This document shows positions 1-6,050 of a stretch of 8,619 bases of DNA, in pieces. The stretch spans positions 1 to 8,619 of the forward strand of contig JAGGVT010000141.1 of NCBI GenBank assembly GCA_021157815.1, written 5' to 3'. Each line of letters starts with the position of its first letter. Position 1 is the first letter of the stretch. The notes below the pieces were generated by a model. The model worked only from the letters and a program-made list of their open reading frames with translations, was not told the origin of the DNA and did not search any database. The stretch comes from a bacterium (GTDB taxonomy: Bacteria > JAJVIF01 > JAGGVT01). Made by a program: the position numbers and the translations under genes.

Positions 1-227
1 GCTCTTGTAATGAGTCCGGTAAATACTTGAGCGATATACTCCCCTATTTCGGTGGAAACATCGATAATCAGCTGGGATTTCTCAGGTGCTATGTAGCATC
101 CAGCATTGATTCGGACCTTGGGCCTCCCGTAAATACTTTCTGCTACTATGAAAGCCTGGGCAATCTGATCTTCATACTGCTTTTTCTCAATGTCATCAGG
201 AAAGGTGAAACGGCATACTGTTGTCAT
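1..227 (-). CDS. Unrecognised small protein, 3' end cut by window edge
   Basis: An open frame of 75 codons runs from ATG at 227 off the left edge without a stop. It begins MTTVCRFTFPDDIEKKQYED and continues with alternating charged and hydrophobic stretches, ending near GEYIAQVFTGLITR. A good ribosome binding site (GAGG, about eight bases upstream) supports the start. It lies 69 bases downstream of the sigma-like gene in the same direction, so the two probably share a transcript. There is no signal peptide or membrane segment in the visible part, and I do not recognise a family. The opposite strand also has an open frame here, but this strand has the better start signal and the more protein-like composition. 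Function unknown; likely an element-encoded accessory or regulatory protein. Confidence 0.6.
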   Translation of the reverse strand, partial: MTTVCRFTFPDDIEKKQYEDQIAQAFIVAESIYGRPKVRINAGCYIAPEKSQLIIDVSTEIGEYIAQVFTGLITR

Positions 228-296
228 GTTTATTCCTCACAATAATTTAATCCTCACTGATTATGAATACGAATTATTTGTGCGATGTGACGAGAT

Positions 297-902
297 TTAT
301 TTAAGATAACTCTTTAAGCCGTTTCGCATGAAATGCTTTTCGATACGCTTGTATTCATCTTGTAATGTTGTTCGTGGAATTTTTAGTATTTCTGCAATTT
401 CAACTTTCGAATATCCTTCTTTTAAGTACTCACAAATTTGAATCTGCTTTGGTTCTAATTTCTCATATACCTTCTCAATCTGGAGTTCGAATTCAGTCAA
501 TTCAAAACGGTCTAAATCAATCTGAGTCAATCCATCCTTATCGATAAACTCTATCAACTCCGAGGAATCTTCATCCTCATTTATTAATTTGTTTAATGAT
601 CCAAGATTATTATGAATTTCTCGCTTTGCTGTATCCTTTTCACGGACTAAGTCCATCAATCTGTTATTTATCACTCTGGACATATACGTTTCTTTTTTGA
701 CACCTTTCGTTTCATCGAATTTATGCCTTTTGAAAAACCAATGGGTCAAGCACTCTTGGAGAAGGTCATTTTCATCCTCTTGTGTAAAATAGGATGTGTT
801 TCGTATGAAAGTCCTGATGACAATTGTAGCTGTTCTAACTTCCCATTCCTGAAAGTCATCGCTACTATACTGATTTCCTGAGATACCTTTGCTTTTTAAC
901 AT
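297..902 (-). CDS. Sigma-70-like RNA polymerase sigma factor of the mobile element
   Basis: The 201-residue protein has the two-domain layout of a minimal sigma-70-family factor. Residues about 22-92 resemble region 2, with an acidic EDENDLLQE stretch and a basic RVINNRLMDLVREKDTAKR helix that would contact core polymerase and the -10 element. An acidic linker follows (about 108-130), then region 4 (about 143-192) with a helix-turn-helix, YSKVEIAEILKIPRTTL, for -35 recognition. Housekeeping region 1.1 and 3 are absent. Related small sigma-like proteins occur in mobile elements, for example ORF7 of Tn916, where they take part in control of transfer and excision genes. It is divergent from the recombinase genes and followed by an unrecognised gene on the same strand. 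A role in switching on element genes is inference. The start at 902 has only a weak upstream GAG. Confidence 0.8.
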   Translation of the reverse strand: MLKSKGISGNQYSSDDFQEWEVRTATIVIRTFIRNTSYFTQEDENDLLQECLTHWFFKRHKFDETKGVKKETYMSRVINNRLMDLVREKDTAKREIHNNLGSLNKLINEDEDSSELIEFIDKDGLTQIDLDRFELTEFELQIEKVYEKLEPKQIQICEYLKEGYSKVEIAEILKIPRTTLQDEYKRIEKHFMRNGLKSYLK

Positions 903-1045
903 TGCGGTATCTCAAATCAGTCAATTTAAATGTAACGCAGGCACAAGGGTTTGGAAATCACGGAGGGCTCACGGAGCTAACACAAGAAAATCATTCCGTC
1001 ACATTCCGAAGATTTTCCGTATGTACACATCAGGTGGAACATATT
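903..1045. promoter_or_regulatory. Divergent control region between sigma-like gene and plus-strand genes
   Basis: This 143-base stretch separates the two divergent transcription units and is unusually rich in short repeats. TCACGGAG occurs twice (958-965 and 969-976), CATTCCG twice (992-998 and 1002-1008), and GAAAATC (986-992) pairs with GATTTTC (1011-1017). The CGGA and TCCG motifs are complementary, so several binding sites or hairpins are possible. I find no convincing -35/-10 pair on either strand, which would fit use of a non-standard sigma factor such as the one encoded next to it (inference). Confidence 0.45.
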
Positions 1046-1052
1046 GTGTACA
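1022..1052. promoter_or_regulatory. Palindrome TGTACACA/TGTGTACA over the start of the 70-residue gene
   Basis: A perfect eight-base inverted repeat, TGTACACA (1022-1029) and TGTGTACA (1045-1052), is separated by 15 bases. The ribosome binding site AGGTGGA (1032-1038) lies in the loop and the GTG start (1046-1048) lies in the right arm. As DNA it could be an operator for a dimeric regulator; as RNA it could form a hairpin hiding the start codon. Which of these applies is not decidable from sequence. Confidence 0.45.
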
Positions 1053-1258
1053 GGGAAATAGAAGAAAAATACGTTGATGAAGAAACGGGTAATAACCAGA
1101 GTGAAAGGATCATAAGTATCCTCTCAGATGGCATCTATGATTATTTGCGATTGAATGGTTATCTCAAATCGGACACAACCAGAAAAAACAGGATAAATAA
1201 GCTAATCAAGGACGTAAGAATCCTTTCTAGTTCTGGTATTGAAGAATCAGGTGATTAA
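1046..1258 (+). CDS. Unrecognised 70-residue protein with GTG start
   Basis: The frame is open from 902, but the best start is GTG at 1046, preceded seven bases upstream by AGGTGGA. No upstream in-frame start has a comparable site, and the translated stretch before it looks like non-coding control DNA. The protein is hydrophilic and probably mostly helical, with an acidic N-terminal part (EIEEKYVDEETGN), a central ERIISILSDGIYDYLRL helix, and a basic RKNRINKLIKDVR stretch near the C-terminus that could contact nucleic acid. No cysteines, signal peptide or membrane segment are present. I do not recognise the family. Its place before the ribbon-helix-helix and recombinase genes suggests an element regulator or excision helper; this is inference. 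Confidence 0.6.
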   Translation: MYREIEEKYVDEETGNNQSERIISILSDGIYDYLRLNGYLKSDTTRKNRINKLIKDVRILSSSGIEESGD

Positions 1259-1265
1259 TAATCAG

Positions 1266-1294
1266 TTGCATTTCAGATAGAATAATTATATACT
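1266..1294 (+). promoter_or_regulatory. Sigma-70-type promoter of the RHH-recombinase operon
   Basis: TTGCAT (1266-1271) and TATACT (1289-1294) are separated by 17 bases. The -10 matches five of six consensus bases, the -35 only three. It lies just after the stop of the preceding gene and 38 bases before the next start codon, so it could give the recombinase operon its own transcription. Confidence 0.45.
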
Positions 1295-1305
1295 TATGGA
1301 AGTAT
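1290..1305. promoter_or_regulatory. Inverted repeat overlapping the -10 box, candidate operator
   Basis: ATACTT (1290-1295) and AAGTAT (1300-1305) form a perfect six-base inverted repeat with a four-base centre, placed over the -10 box and expected transcription start. A protein bound here would block the promoter. The ribbon-helix-helix protein encoded next is the obvious candidate for autorepression, since that family binds short palindromes at its own promoters (inference). Confidence 0.4.
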
Positions 1306-1332
1306 TCCTTTATAAATCTGGATGTCGGCCAC

Positions 1333-1494
1333 ATGAGAAAAACAACGATTGAACTTACAGATGATCAGTATTTCTATCTGATGGAAAGAGTCTTGATACT
1401 AAAAAAACAGAATAAGAGGGCATCAATGGGAGCATTGATAAGAGAGTTAATCGATAGGGATATGAAGTCCCGAAAGAAGGAGGAATCACAATGA
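1333..1494 (+). CDS. Ribbon-helix-helix DNA-binding protein (53 residues)
   Basis: The frame starts at ATG 1333 and ends with TGA at 1492-1494. The sequence shows the plan of the Arc/CopG/MetJ fold. Residues 2-8 (RKTTIEL) form the DNA-contacting beta strand. Helix A covers about residues 9-25, and a turn rich in K, R and S is followed by helix B, SMGALIRELIDRDM (about 31-44). The tail is basic and acidic, SRKKEESQ. Such proteins act as dimers and usually repress their own operon; in some mobile elements similar small proteins steer recombination direction. Its stop overlaps the recombinase start as ATGA, so translation of the two is probably coupled. The ribosome binding site before its own start is weak (GGAT). 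The fold is well supported by pattern; the exact role is inferred. Confidence 0.7.
   Translation: MRKTTIELTDDQYFYLMERVLILKKQNKRASMGALIRELIDRDMKSRKKEESQ
1477..1485 (+). promoter_or_regulatory. Strong ribosome binding site of the recombinase
   Basis: AAGGAGGAA lies inside the end of the ribbon-helix-helix gene, five bases before the recombinase ATG at 1491. Together with the ATGA overlap it fixes the recombinase start. Confidence 0.7.
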
Positions 1495-3155
1495 AAAAGT
1501 GCGGTCTGGTAATTCGTGTCAGTACTGTTAAACAAGCTGAAAACGATGAAGGTTCTCTTAAGAATCAGTCTCAAAGATTACGTGCTCATATCGATTACAA
1601 AAATAATGCCTGCGGTGAAGAGTGGACCGAAACAGAGAAATACGTTCTAAAAGCGGTTTCTGGAAAAGATTCATTTCGAAGTATTGAGTTCCAAAGACTG
1701 TTTGAGGATATTCGGTCTGGCAGAATTAATACAGTAATTTGCACTGCCCTGGACAGGATAAGTAGATCGGTAAAAGACTTTCTGAACTTCTTCGAAATAA
1801 TTAATGAATACGATGTTGAATTTGTATGCCTGAAGCAAAATTATGATACTACATCCCCACAAGGCAAACTTTTCATCACGATTATGATGGCGCTGGCTGA
1901 GTTTGAAAGAGAACAGACATCAGAACGAAATAAAGAAGCTACTCTTGCACGGGCTGAAAGAGGATTGTGGAATGGTGGTTATCTGTTGGGATATGATCTT
2001 GATGAAACTAGAAAGGGTCACTTAATCCCAAATAAAAAAGAAAAAGTGTTGGTAAATACGGTCTTTAATACTTACTTAAAATGTGGTTCCTTTTTGGAAA
2101 CTGCAAGAATCATGAATAGCAAAGGATTCAGGACAAAAGCATACACAACCAGAGCTGGGAAATATCGTCCTGCAAAAGAGTTCTGCTATTCATCTATCCA
2201 GCTGATGCTTACCAATCAGGCATATATTGGCAAAAAGGAAATCAACAAGGGTAAGAAGAAAATTGTGGATGAGAATATGCCAGAAAGGAAAAGGTATCGT
2301 ATTGTCGATGCAGTTTGGAAACCTATTGTTGATGAGAAAAAGTTCATTGAAGTTCAGGAACTTATCAGAAAAAATCATAAAACCAGGCATAATCAGGTCA
2401 AATCGATAAAGCACAACTACATTTTGAATAGTGGTCTGTTATGGTGTGAACATTGCGGATCTGAAATGGAGGGAAGATCAGGAACCGGTAAATTGGGAGT
2501 TCGATATTACTACTATCGATGTAAAAATCCAGATTGCCATTTTAAAGTTCCTGCCAGTGAAATAGAGTCCCTAATTCTAGGTAGAATCAAGAAAATCTCC
2601 GATAAAAAGGAGATTATAGACGCAATTGTTAAGCAGACAAATTTAAATCTTCAAAAGGAACTCCCTCTGATAAAAGAACAAAGGACAGTTTTAATGAGTG
2701 AGTTGGATAAAACCAAGGAATTCGCTGAGGGGATCATCAATAAATGGGAATCAATGGCTGATGATGAAACCAGTGTTTTTATCAAAGAAAAACTTGAGAA
2801 ACTGGGGAAACGTCGAAAGGATATTGAATCGGGAATACAAGCACTGGATGAAATGATAGAGGAAATTGAACGGGAAAATATCAGTCAGAAAATGGTTGAA
2901 TTAGCCCTTGGTAAGTTCAACGATGTCTTCCAGCATATCAAGCCCTATCAACAAAAAGAGTTGGTTGGACTGGTTCTTCACAAAGCAATTGTTGGTCCTG
3001 AAAAACTGAAAATCGCCCTTTATGGACGATTACCTGAAGTTGATGCTGTTATCAATGCCAGTCTTGATGCACGCTCTGTGACAGCAGTGTGGCGTCCCAG
3101 ACAGGATTCGAACCTGTGGCCTCAACCTCCGCAGGGTTGCGCTCTATCCAGCTGA
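1491..3155 (+). CDS. Large serine recombinase (site-specific integrase), C-terminus extended into tRNA-Arg
   Basis: This is a serine integrase that would cut and rejoin attP and attB through a covalent serine-DNA link. The N-terminal resolvase domain (about 1-150) holds the nucleophile S11 with R9 (VIRVST), the LDRISRS motif (D88, R89, R92), and the long helix GKLFITIMMALAEFEREQTSER. The recombinase DNA-binding domain is about 160-290. A zinc ribbon follows with cysteines C319, C322, C344 and C349. A coiled coil (about 385-465), which in this family controls synapsis and direction, precedes a short C-terminal part. The frame does not stop at the element edge: residues 534-554, starting WRPRQDSNLWPQPPQGC, are the complement of tRNA-Arg. 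The unintegrated form therefore probably has a different C-terminus. At 554 residues it is in the usual range for the family. No terminator follows, so transcription would run antisense into the tRNA. Confidence 0.93.
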   Translation: MKKCGLVIRVSTVKQAENDEGSLKNQSQRLRAHIDYKNNACGEEWTETEKYVLKAVSGKDSFRSIEFQRLFEDIRSGRINTVICTALDRISRSVKDFLNFFEIINEYDVEFVCLKQNYDTTSPQGKLFITIMMALAEFEREQTSERNKEATLARAERGLWNGGYLLGYDLDETRKGHLIPNKKEKVLVNTVFNTYLKCGSFLETARIMNSKGFRTKAYTTRAGKYRPAKEFCYSSIQLMLTNQAYIGKKEINKGKKKIVDENMPERKRYRIVDAVWKPIVDEKKFIEVQELIRKNHKTRHNQVKSIKHNYILNSGLLWCEHCGSEMEGRSGTGKLGVRYYYYRCKNPDCHFKVPASEIESLILGRIKKISDKKEIIDAIVKQTNLNLQKELPLIKEQRTVLMSELDKTKEFAEGIINKWESMADDETSVFIKEKLEKLGKRRKDIESGIQALDEMIEEIERENISQKMVELALGKFNDVFQHIKPYQQKELVGLVLHKAIVGPEKLKIALYGRLPEVDAVINASLDARSVTAVWRPRQDSNLWPQPPQGCALSS

Positions 3156-3166
3156 GCTACTGGGAC
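3090..3166 (-). tRNA. tRNA-Arg (GCG anticodon), element integration site
   Basis: The minus strand from 3166 folds into a full cloverleaf. The acceptor stem is GTCCCAG/CTGGGAC, the D stem GCTC/GAGC, the anticodon stem CAACC/GGTTG with loop CTGCGGA, the variable loop AGGCC, and the T arm ACAGG-TTCGAAT-CCTGT. The discriminator is G and CCA is encoded (3090-3092). The anticodon GCG (3130-3132) reads CGC and CGU. In most bacteria this box is served by an ACG anticodon instead, so GCG is worth noting. The gene is intact although the recombinase frame overlaps it on the other strand, as expected when an element supplies the missing 3' tRNA sequence on integration. Confidence 0.95.
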
Positions 3167-3187
3167 ACGTTTTGAACTGCTGCTTGA

Positions 3188-3216
3188 ATTATACATCAAA
3201 ACCAGATTCCTGCAAA
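3188..3216 (-). promoter_or_regulatory. Promoter of tRNA-Arg
   Basis: On the minus strand a perfect TATAAT (3188-3193) lies 21 bases before the tRNA 5' end. A -35-like TTTGCA (3211-3216, 17-base spacer) or TTGCAG (3210-3215, 16-base spacer) precedes it. The -35 falls in a 13-base palindrome, CTGCAA-A-TTGCAG (3210-3222). Position and -10 quality make a tRNA promoter likely. Confidence 0.6.
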
Positions 3217-3388
3217 TTGCAGCCCAAGTATATTTTATCCCGGCGATATTTGTTTCATTTCTGATACCCCTCAAAAGAAAAATAGATGGCGGATTTCTTT
3301 AATCTGTGCTGGTATTTTCCGCTAAAAAATATCAGAATATGCGGGTTTGATTCTATCTACACGCACAGATATTTTAGGGAGATCAAAG

Positions 3389-5404
3389 TTGACAAAGGTA
3401 AAAGAGAATATCGACCAGCTTTGCATTAACACAATCCGAACGCTGTCAATCGACATGATTAACAGGGCGCAATCAGGGCATCCGGGAATGCCGCTTGGGG
3501 CGGCGCCTATGGCGTATGTTTTGTTTACGCGGCACTTGAGATTCAATCCGAAGAAACCTGACTGGCATGACAGGGACAGGTTTGTGCTTGCCGGGGGGCA
3601 TGGCAGCGCGATGCTATATTCCATGCTTCATTTGTGCGGATATAAACTCTCGATGAAAGATATAAAAAACTTCCGGCAGCTCGACAGCATAACTCCGGGA
3701 CATCCTGAATTTCTCCTCACGCCCGGAGTCGAGGCTACCACCGGCCCTCTCGGACAAGGCGAGGCAAACGCGGTTGGCATGGCAATCGCTGAAAGAGCGT
3801 TGGCGAATCGTTTTAACAAGAGCGGTTTAAATATTATTGGCCATTACACTTATTCGATAGTTACAGATGGCGGCCTTATGGAGGGGGTTTCAGCAGAGGC
3901 GGCATCGCTGGCAGGGCATCTAAAACTAGGAAAACTGATTTATCTATATGATGCGAACGATATCTGCCTTGACGGTCCAATCTCTCTTACCTTCTCGACT
4001 GAGAATGTCGCGCAGCGTTTTAAAGCTTACGGTTGGCATGTTCAGACAGTCAAGGATGGCAATACCGATATCGATGCCATTGACAAAGCGATAATCAAAG
4101 CGAAAGAGGAAACATCGAAACCATCGCTGATAATCGTCAAAACCACAATCGGTTACGGCTCCCCGCATAAAGCGAATACCTCATCATGCCACGGAAGCCC
4201 CCTTGGAAAAGAGGAAACCAAACTAACTAAAAAGGAACTTGGCTGGAATTATGAAAAGGAGTTTTATATTCCCCAAAAAGTAAAAGCGCATTTTAAGAAA
4301 TTTGAGAAAAAAGATATTGCTCTCTATAACAAATGGCAGGTGATGTTCAATAAATATAAAAAGAAATACCCCGAACTTGCAAAGGAGTGGAAACGCGTCT
4401 GGACAAGGGGGATTCCCGCAGATATCAACAAGGTTTTCCCGAAATTTAAAACCGGAGAAATGGCCGGAACACGTCACGCATCGAAAAAGATTCTGAATGC
4501 GGTTGCCGCAAAGATGCCTGAAATAATCGTCGGTGCAGGTGATGTCGCGATGTCCACTCTCGCGCAGCTTGATGGCATGGGCGTTTTCGATGGCCAATCC
4601 GGCGAGGGTCGAAATATCTATTACGGAGTGCGCGAACATGCGATGGGAGCAATCGCAAACGGGGTGGCATACCACGGCGGAATCCTTCCGTTCGTTTCGT
4701 CCTATTTCACTTTCACGGATTACATGCGACCCGCGATGCGCCTTGCCGCAATGAATAACCTGAATGTTTTTTATATTGTAACCCACGATTCAATCGCGGT
4801 TGGCGAGGATGGCCCTACCCATCAGCCGGTAGAGCATCTGATGTCCCTTAGAGCAATGCCGAACATGATTGTATTTCGTCCCGCGGATGCCACAGAAACC
4901 GAACAAGCGTGGAAATGGGCGTTGGCAAATCAGAACCAGCCAATCGCGTTTGTGTTTACCCGCCAGAAACTACCGGTTATAGACAGACAGAAATTCTCAT
5001 CCGTGCGGGGAGTGATCAAAGGCGCGTATGTCATTTCCGACCCGCCTGATTGTAAAGCAAAAGCGATAATAATCGCCACCGGCTCAGAGGTTCATATCGC
5101 TCTTGATGCTCAGGAGATTTTAGCGCGCAAAGGAATTAAAACACGTGTTGTTTCGATGCCGTCATGGGAGATTTTCGAAAAGCAAAGCGCAAAATACAGG
5201 GAGAATGTTCTGCCGTCATCTATAAAAGCGCGTGTTTCGGTCGAGGCTGGCGTTACAACAGGCTGGGAGAAATGGATTGGATTCGATGGCGCAGCTGTTG
5301 GCGTTGATGAATTCGGCAAGTCTGCTCCGGGTGATGTTCTTATGAAGGATTTTAAAATCACGTCTGGAAATATTGTAAGCAAAGTAATGAAGTTGTTGGA
5401 ATAG
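3389..5404 (+). CDS. tkt: Transketolase
   Basis: Transketolase moves two-carbon ketol units between sugar phosphates in the non-oxidative pentose phosphate pathway, using thiamine diphosphate and a divalent metal; it acts as a cytosolic dimer. The frame is open from 3347, but AGGGAGA (3376-3382) sits six bases before TTG 3389. That start gives 671 residues, matching the usual length. In this numbering H31 (SGHPG), H71 (GGHGS), D160 and N190 (metal ligands), H268, catalytic E416 (REHAMG), D474, H478 (GPTHQP) and R525 line up with the known Escherichia coli residues, nearly all at a constant offset of five. The usual GDG of the cofactor motif reads TDGG here (T159), a mild deviation. Pyrophosphate, pyrimidine and C-terminal domains are all present. 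The gene is GC-richer than the element to its left, stands alone and is divergent from tRNA-Arg. Confidence 0.95.
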   Translation: MTKVKENIDQLCINTIRTLSIDMINRAQSGHPGMPLGAAPMAYVLFTRHLRFNPKKPDWHDRDRFVLAGGHGSAMLYSMLHLCGYKLSMKDIKNFRQLDSITPGHPEFLLTPGVEATTGPLGQGEANAVGMAIAERALANRFNKSGLNIIGHYTYSIVTDGGLMEGVSAEAASLAGHLKLGKLIYLYDANDICLDGPISLTFSTENVAQRFKAYGWHVQTVKDGNTDIDAIDKAIIKAKEETSKPSLIIVKTTIGYGSPHKANTSSCHGSPLGKEETKLTKKELGWNYEKEFYIPQKVKAHFKKFEKKDIALYNKWQVMFNKYKKKYPELAKEWKRVWTRGIPADINKVFPKFKTGEMAGTRHASKKILNAVAAKMPEIIVGAGDVAMSTLAQLDGMGVFDGQSGEGRNIYYGVREHAMGAIANGVAYHGGILPFVSSYFTFTDYMRPAMRLAAMNNLNVFYIVTHDSIAVGEDGPTHQPVEHLMSLRAMPNMIVFRPADATETEQAWKWALANQNQPIAFVFTRQKLPVIDRQKFSSVRGVIKGAYVISDPPDCKAKAIIIATGSEVHIALDAQEILARKGIKTRVVSMPSWEIFEKQSAKYRENVLPSSIKARVSVEAGVTTGWEKWIGFDGAAVGVDEFGKSAPGDVLMKDFKITSGNIVSKVMKLLE

Positions 5405-5745
5405 ACGATACACGGATTTAGCAAAATCACGAAACGCGGACAGCCTATGGTCTGTTGAAAAAGTTGATTTCCACTGTAACCCGGTCATGCCGTCCCGAAT
5501 AAAATCAACAATTACCTATTAGGCAAATCAGGCATGCCGGGGTCCCGTATAAACAACCACAACCTTGACCACATTCCAATAAACACAATGATTACAGCAA
5601 ATCATTTGTTTGCTGCACATGTCTAACAACATATTAACAGGGCAAACGGGATTATGTTATTCGGAGGCAATTATGTCGATTAAAATACTGCTCATGACGG
5701 AAATCAAACTCTCAACGGAAATCAAACTAACACGCAAATTTGTTT
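5405..5745. other. Non-coding region after transketolase with small repeats
   Basis: No confident gene is seen. GTTGATTT (5463-5470) pairs with AAATCAAC (5502-5509), enclosing a GC-rich stretch, and ATGCCGTCCCG is followed about 45 bases later by a similar ATGCCGGGGTCCCG. This looks like a worn copy of a dispersed intergenic repeat. AATGATT (5587-5593) pairs with AATCATT (5600-5606) and is followed by TTGTTT, a weak candidate terminator for transketolase. A 14-base direct repeat and a possible small reading frame lie at the right end and are listed separately. Confidence 0.4.
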
Positions 5746-5759
5746 TGGCTCTTCAATAA
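5673..5759 (+). CDS. Possible 28-residue peptide with internal repeat
   Basis: ATG 5673 is preceded by CGGAGG (5662-5667) at a five-base spacing, a good ribosome binding site. The frame encodes 28 residues including a tandem TEIKLSTEIKL, and stops at TAA 5757-5759. The last codons lie in the left inverted repeat of the MITE-like element, so if this peptide is real its end was set by that insertion. There is no clear promoter. It may be a chance frame or a truncated gene; low confidence. Confidence 0.25.
   Translation: MSIKILLMTEIKLSTEIKLTRKFVLALQ
5697..5728. repeat. Tandem 14-base direct repeat, period 18
   Basis: ACGGAAATCAAACT occurs exactly at 5697-5710 and 5715-5728, separated by CTCA. 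The 18-base period is in frame with the possible 28-residue peptide and makes its TEIKL repeat. It could also be a pair of protein-binding sites. Confidence 0.6.
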
Positions 5760-5794
5760 ATCGTGTGGGTTGAGTTTAGATTGAGTAATAAATA

Positions 5795-5805
5795 GGGACT
5801 GTCCC
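5795..5805. repeat. Palindrome GGGAC-T-GTCCC
   Basis: This is an eleven-base perfect inverted repeat inside the MITE-like element. It could form a short hairpin or bind a dimeric protein; no function is assigned. Confidence 0.4.
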
Positions 5806-5886
5806 AACATAATGAATAAATACAGTATAAATAAGAGGTTACAGCATAGTATATTGATAACATCAGATTTGAAGCATCATGTGGAC

Positions 5887-5927
5887 GTACCCCGTTATCG
5901 GGGAATGCCCCTTTTTTTACGGGGTGC
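5887..5927 (+). terminator. GC-rich competing hairpins with a T7 tract
   Basis: Four complementary segments follow one another: ACCCCG (from 5889), CGGGG (5899-5903), CCCC followed by seven T (5908-5918), and ACGGGGT (5919-5925). GGGG (5900-5903) with CCCC (5908-5911) and the T tract make a short intrinsic terminator on the plus strand. Pairing of the first with the second segment, or of the first with the fourth, would compete with it. The arrangement resembles an attenuator, but no plus-strand gene follows. It may simply be the end of transcription from the transketolase side, or a relic of the parent transposon. Confidence 0.45.
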
Positions 5928-6030
5928 AAATAACCCACACAGTTTATTGAAGCGCCAGATAATTACAACTTAGTATAGCAGAAGTTAAAACCGTATGCGT
6001 ATAGTTTCGGAGTAATTGGTTTTCGTTATG

Positions 6031-6050
6031 CACCATGCTAAAGAATGGTG
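6031..6050 (-). terminator. Hairpin immediately after the HEAT gene stop
   Basis: On the minus strand CACCAT and ATGGTG form a six-base stem with an eight-base loop directly after the stop codon at 6051-6053. There is no T tract after it, so it is at best a weak terminator or a transcript-end stabiliser. Confidence 0.3.

Larger units (their letters stand above)
1..3090. mobile_element. Integrative element (right-hand part) inserted at tRNA-Arg
   Basis: The segment carries a large serine recombinase at its right end, abutting and running into a tRNA-Arg gene. It also has a ribbon-helix-helix protein, a sigma-like factor and small unrecognised proteins, a typical regulatory and integration module. 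Its codons are visibly more AT-rich than those of the transketolase beyond the tRNA. The right boundary is inferred to lie within or at the 3' end of the tRNA (3090 onward); the left boundary is outside the window. No conjugation, replication or cargo genes are visible here, so whether it is a conjugative element, a prophage or a smaller genomic island cannot be decided. Confidence 0.75.
5746..5957. mobile_element. MITE-like element with 26-base terminal inverted repeats
   Basis: The left arm (5746-5771) and the reverse complement of the right arm (5932-5957) agree at 23 of 26 positions. Cores CTTCAATAAA (5751-5760) and TTTATTGAAG (5943-5952) match perfectly, as do GTGTGGGTT (5763-5771) and AACCCACAC (5932-5940). 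The 212-base unit has no transposase frame, which fits a miniature non-autonomous element. The outer GGCTCTTC resembles ends of ISL3-family insertion sequences, but this is from memory and unverified. No target duplication is obvious (TTTGTTTT left, AGATAATT right), so the insertion is old or the mechanism makes none. The arms could also pair in RNA as a long hairpin. Confidence 0.6.

Noticed and set aside
27-245. Plus-strand 72-codon frame at the left edge
   Set aside because: The opposite strand has an open frame over the same bases with a better ribosome binding site and the same direction as the sigma-like gene; the plus frame looks like its shadow.
902-1045. N-terminal extension of the 70-residue protein from ATG 902
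   Set aside because: ATG 902 overlaps the start of the sigma-like gene, lacks a ribosome binding site, and the stretch is repeat-rich control DNA.
3210-3222. CTGCAA-A-TTGCAG palindrome as operator or attachment core
   Set aside because: It lies on the host side of the tRNA and is explained by the tRNA promoter -35 region; nothing else supports an att role.
3347-3388. Transketolase start at TTG 3347
   Set aside because: No ribosome binding site precedes it, whereas TTG 3389 has AGGGAGA six bases upstream and gives the family's usual length.
4223-4786. Minus-strand 187-codon frame inside transketolase
   Set aside because: It lies wholly within a strongly supported gene, with cysteine- and histidine-rich composition typical of an antisense shadow.
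5463-5606. CRISPR-like or tandem repeat array after transketolase
   Set aside because: Only single hairpins and one imperfect pair of GC-rich motifs are present; there is no regular repeat-spacer pattern.
5753-5938. Minus-strand 61-codon frame inside the MITE-like element
   Set aside because: It has no ribosome binding site, spans hairpins and both inverted repeats, and has no transposase-like sequence.
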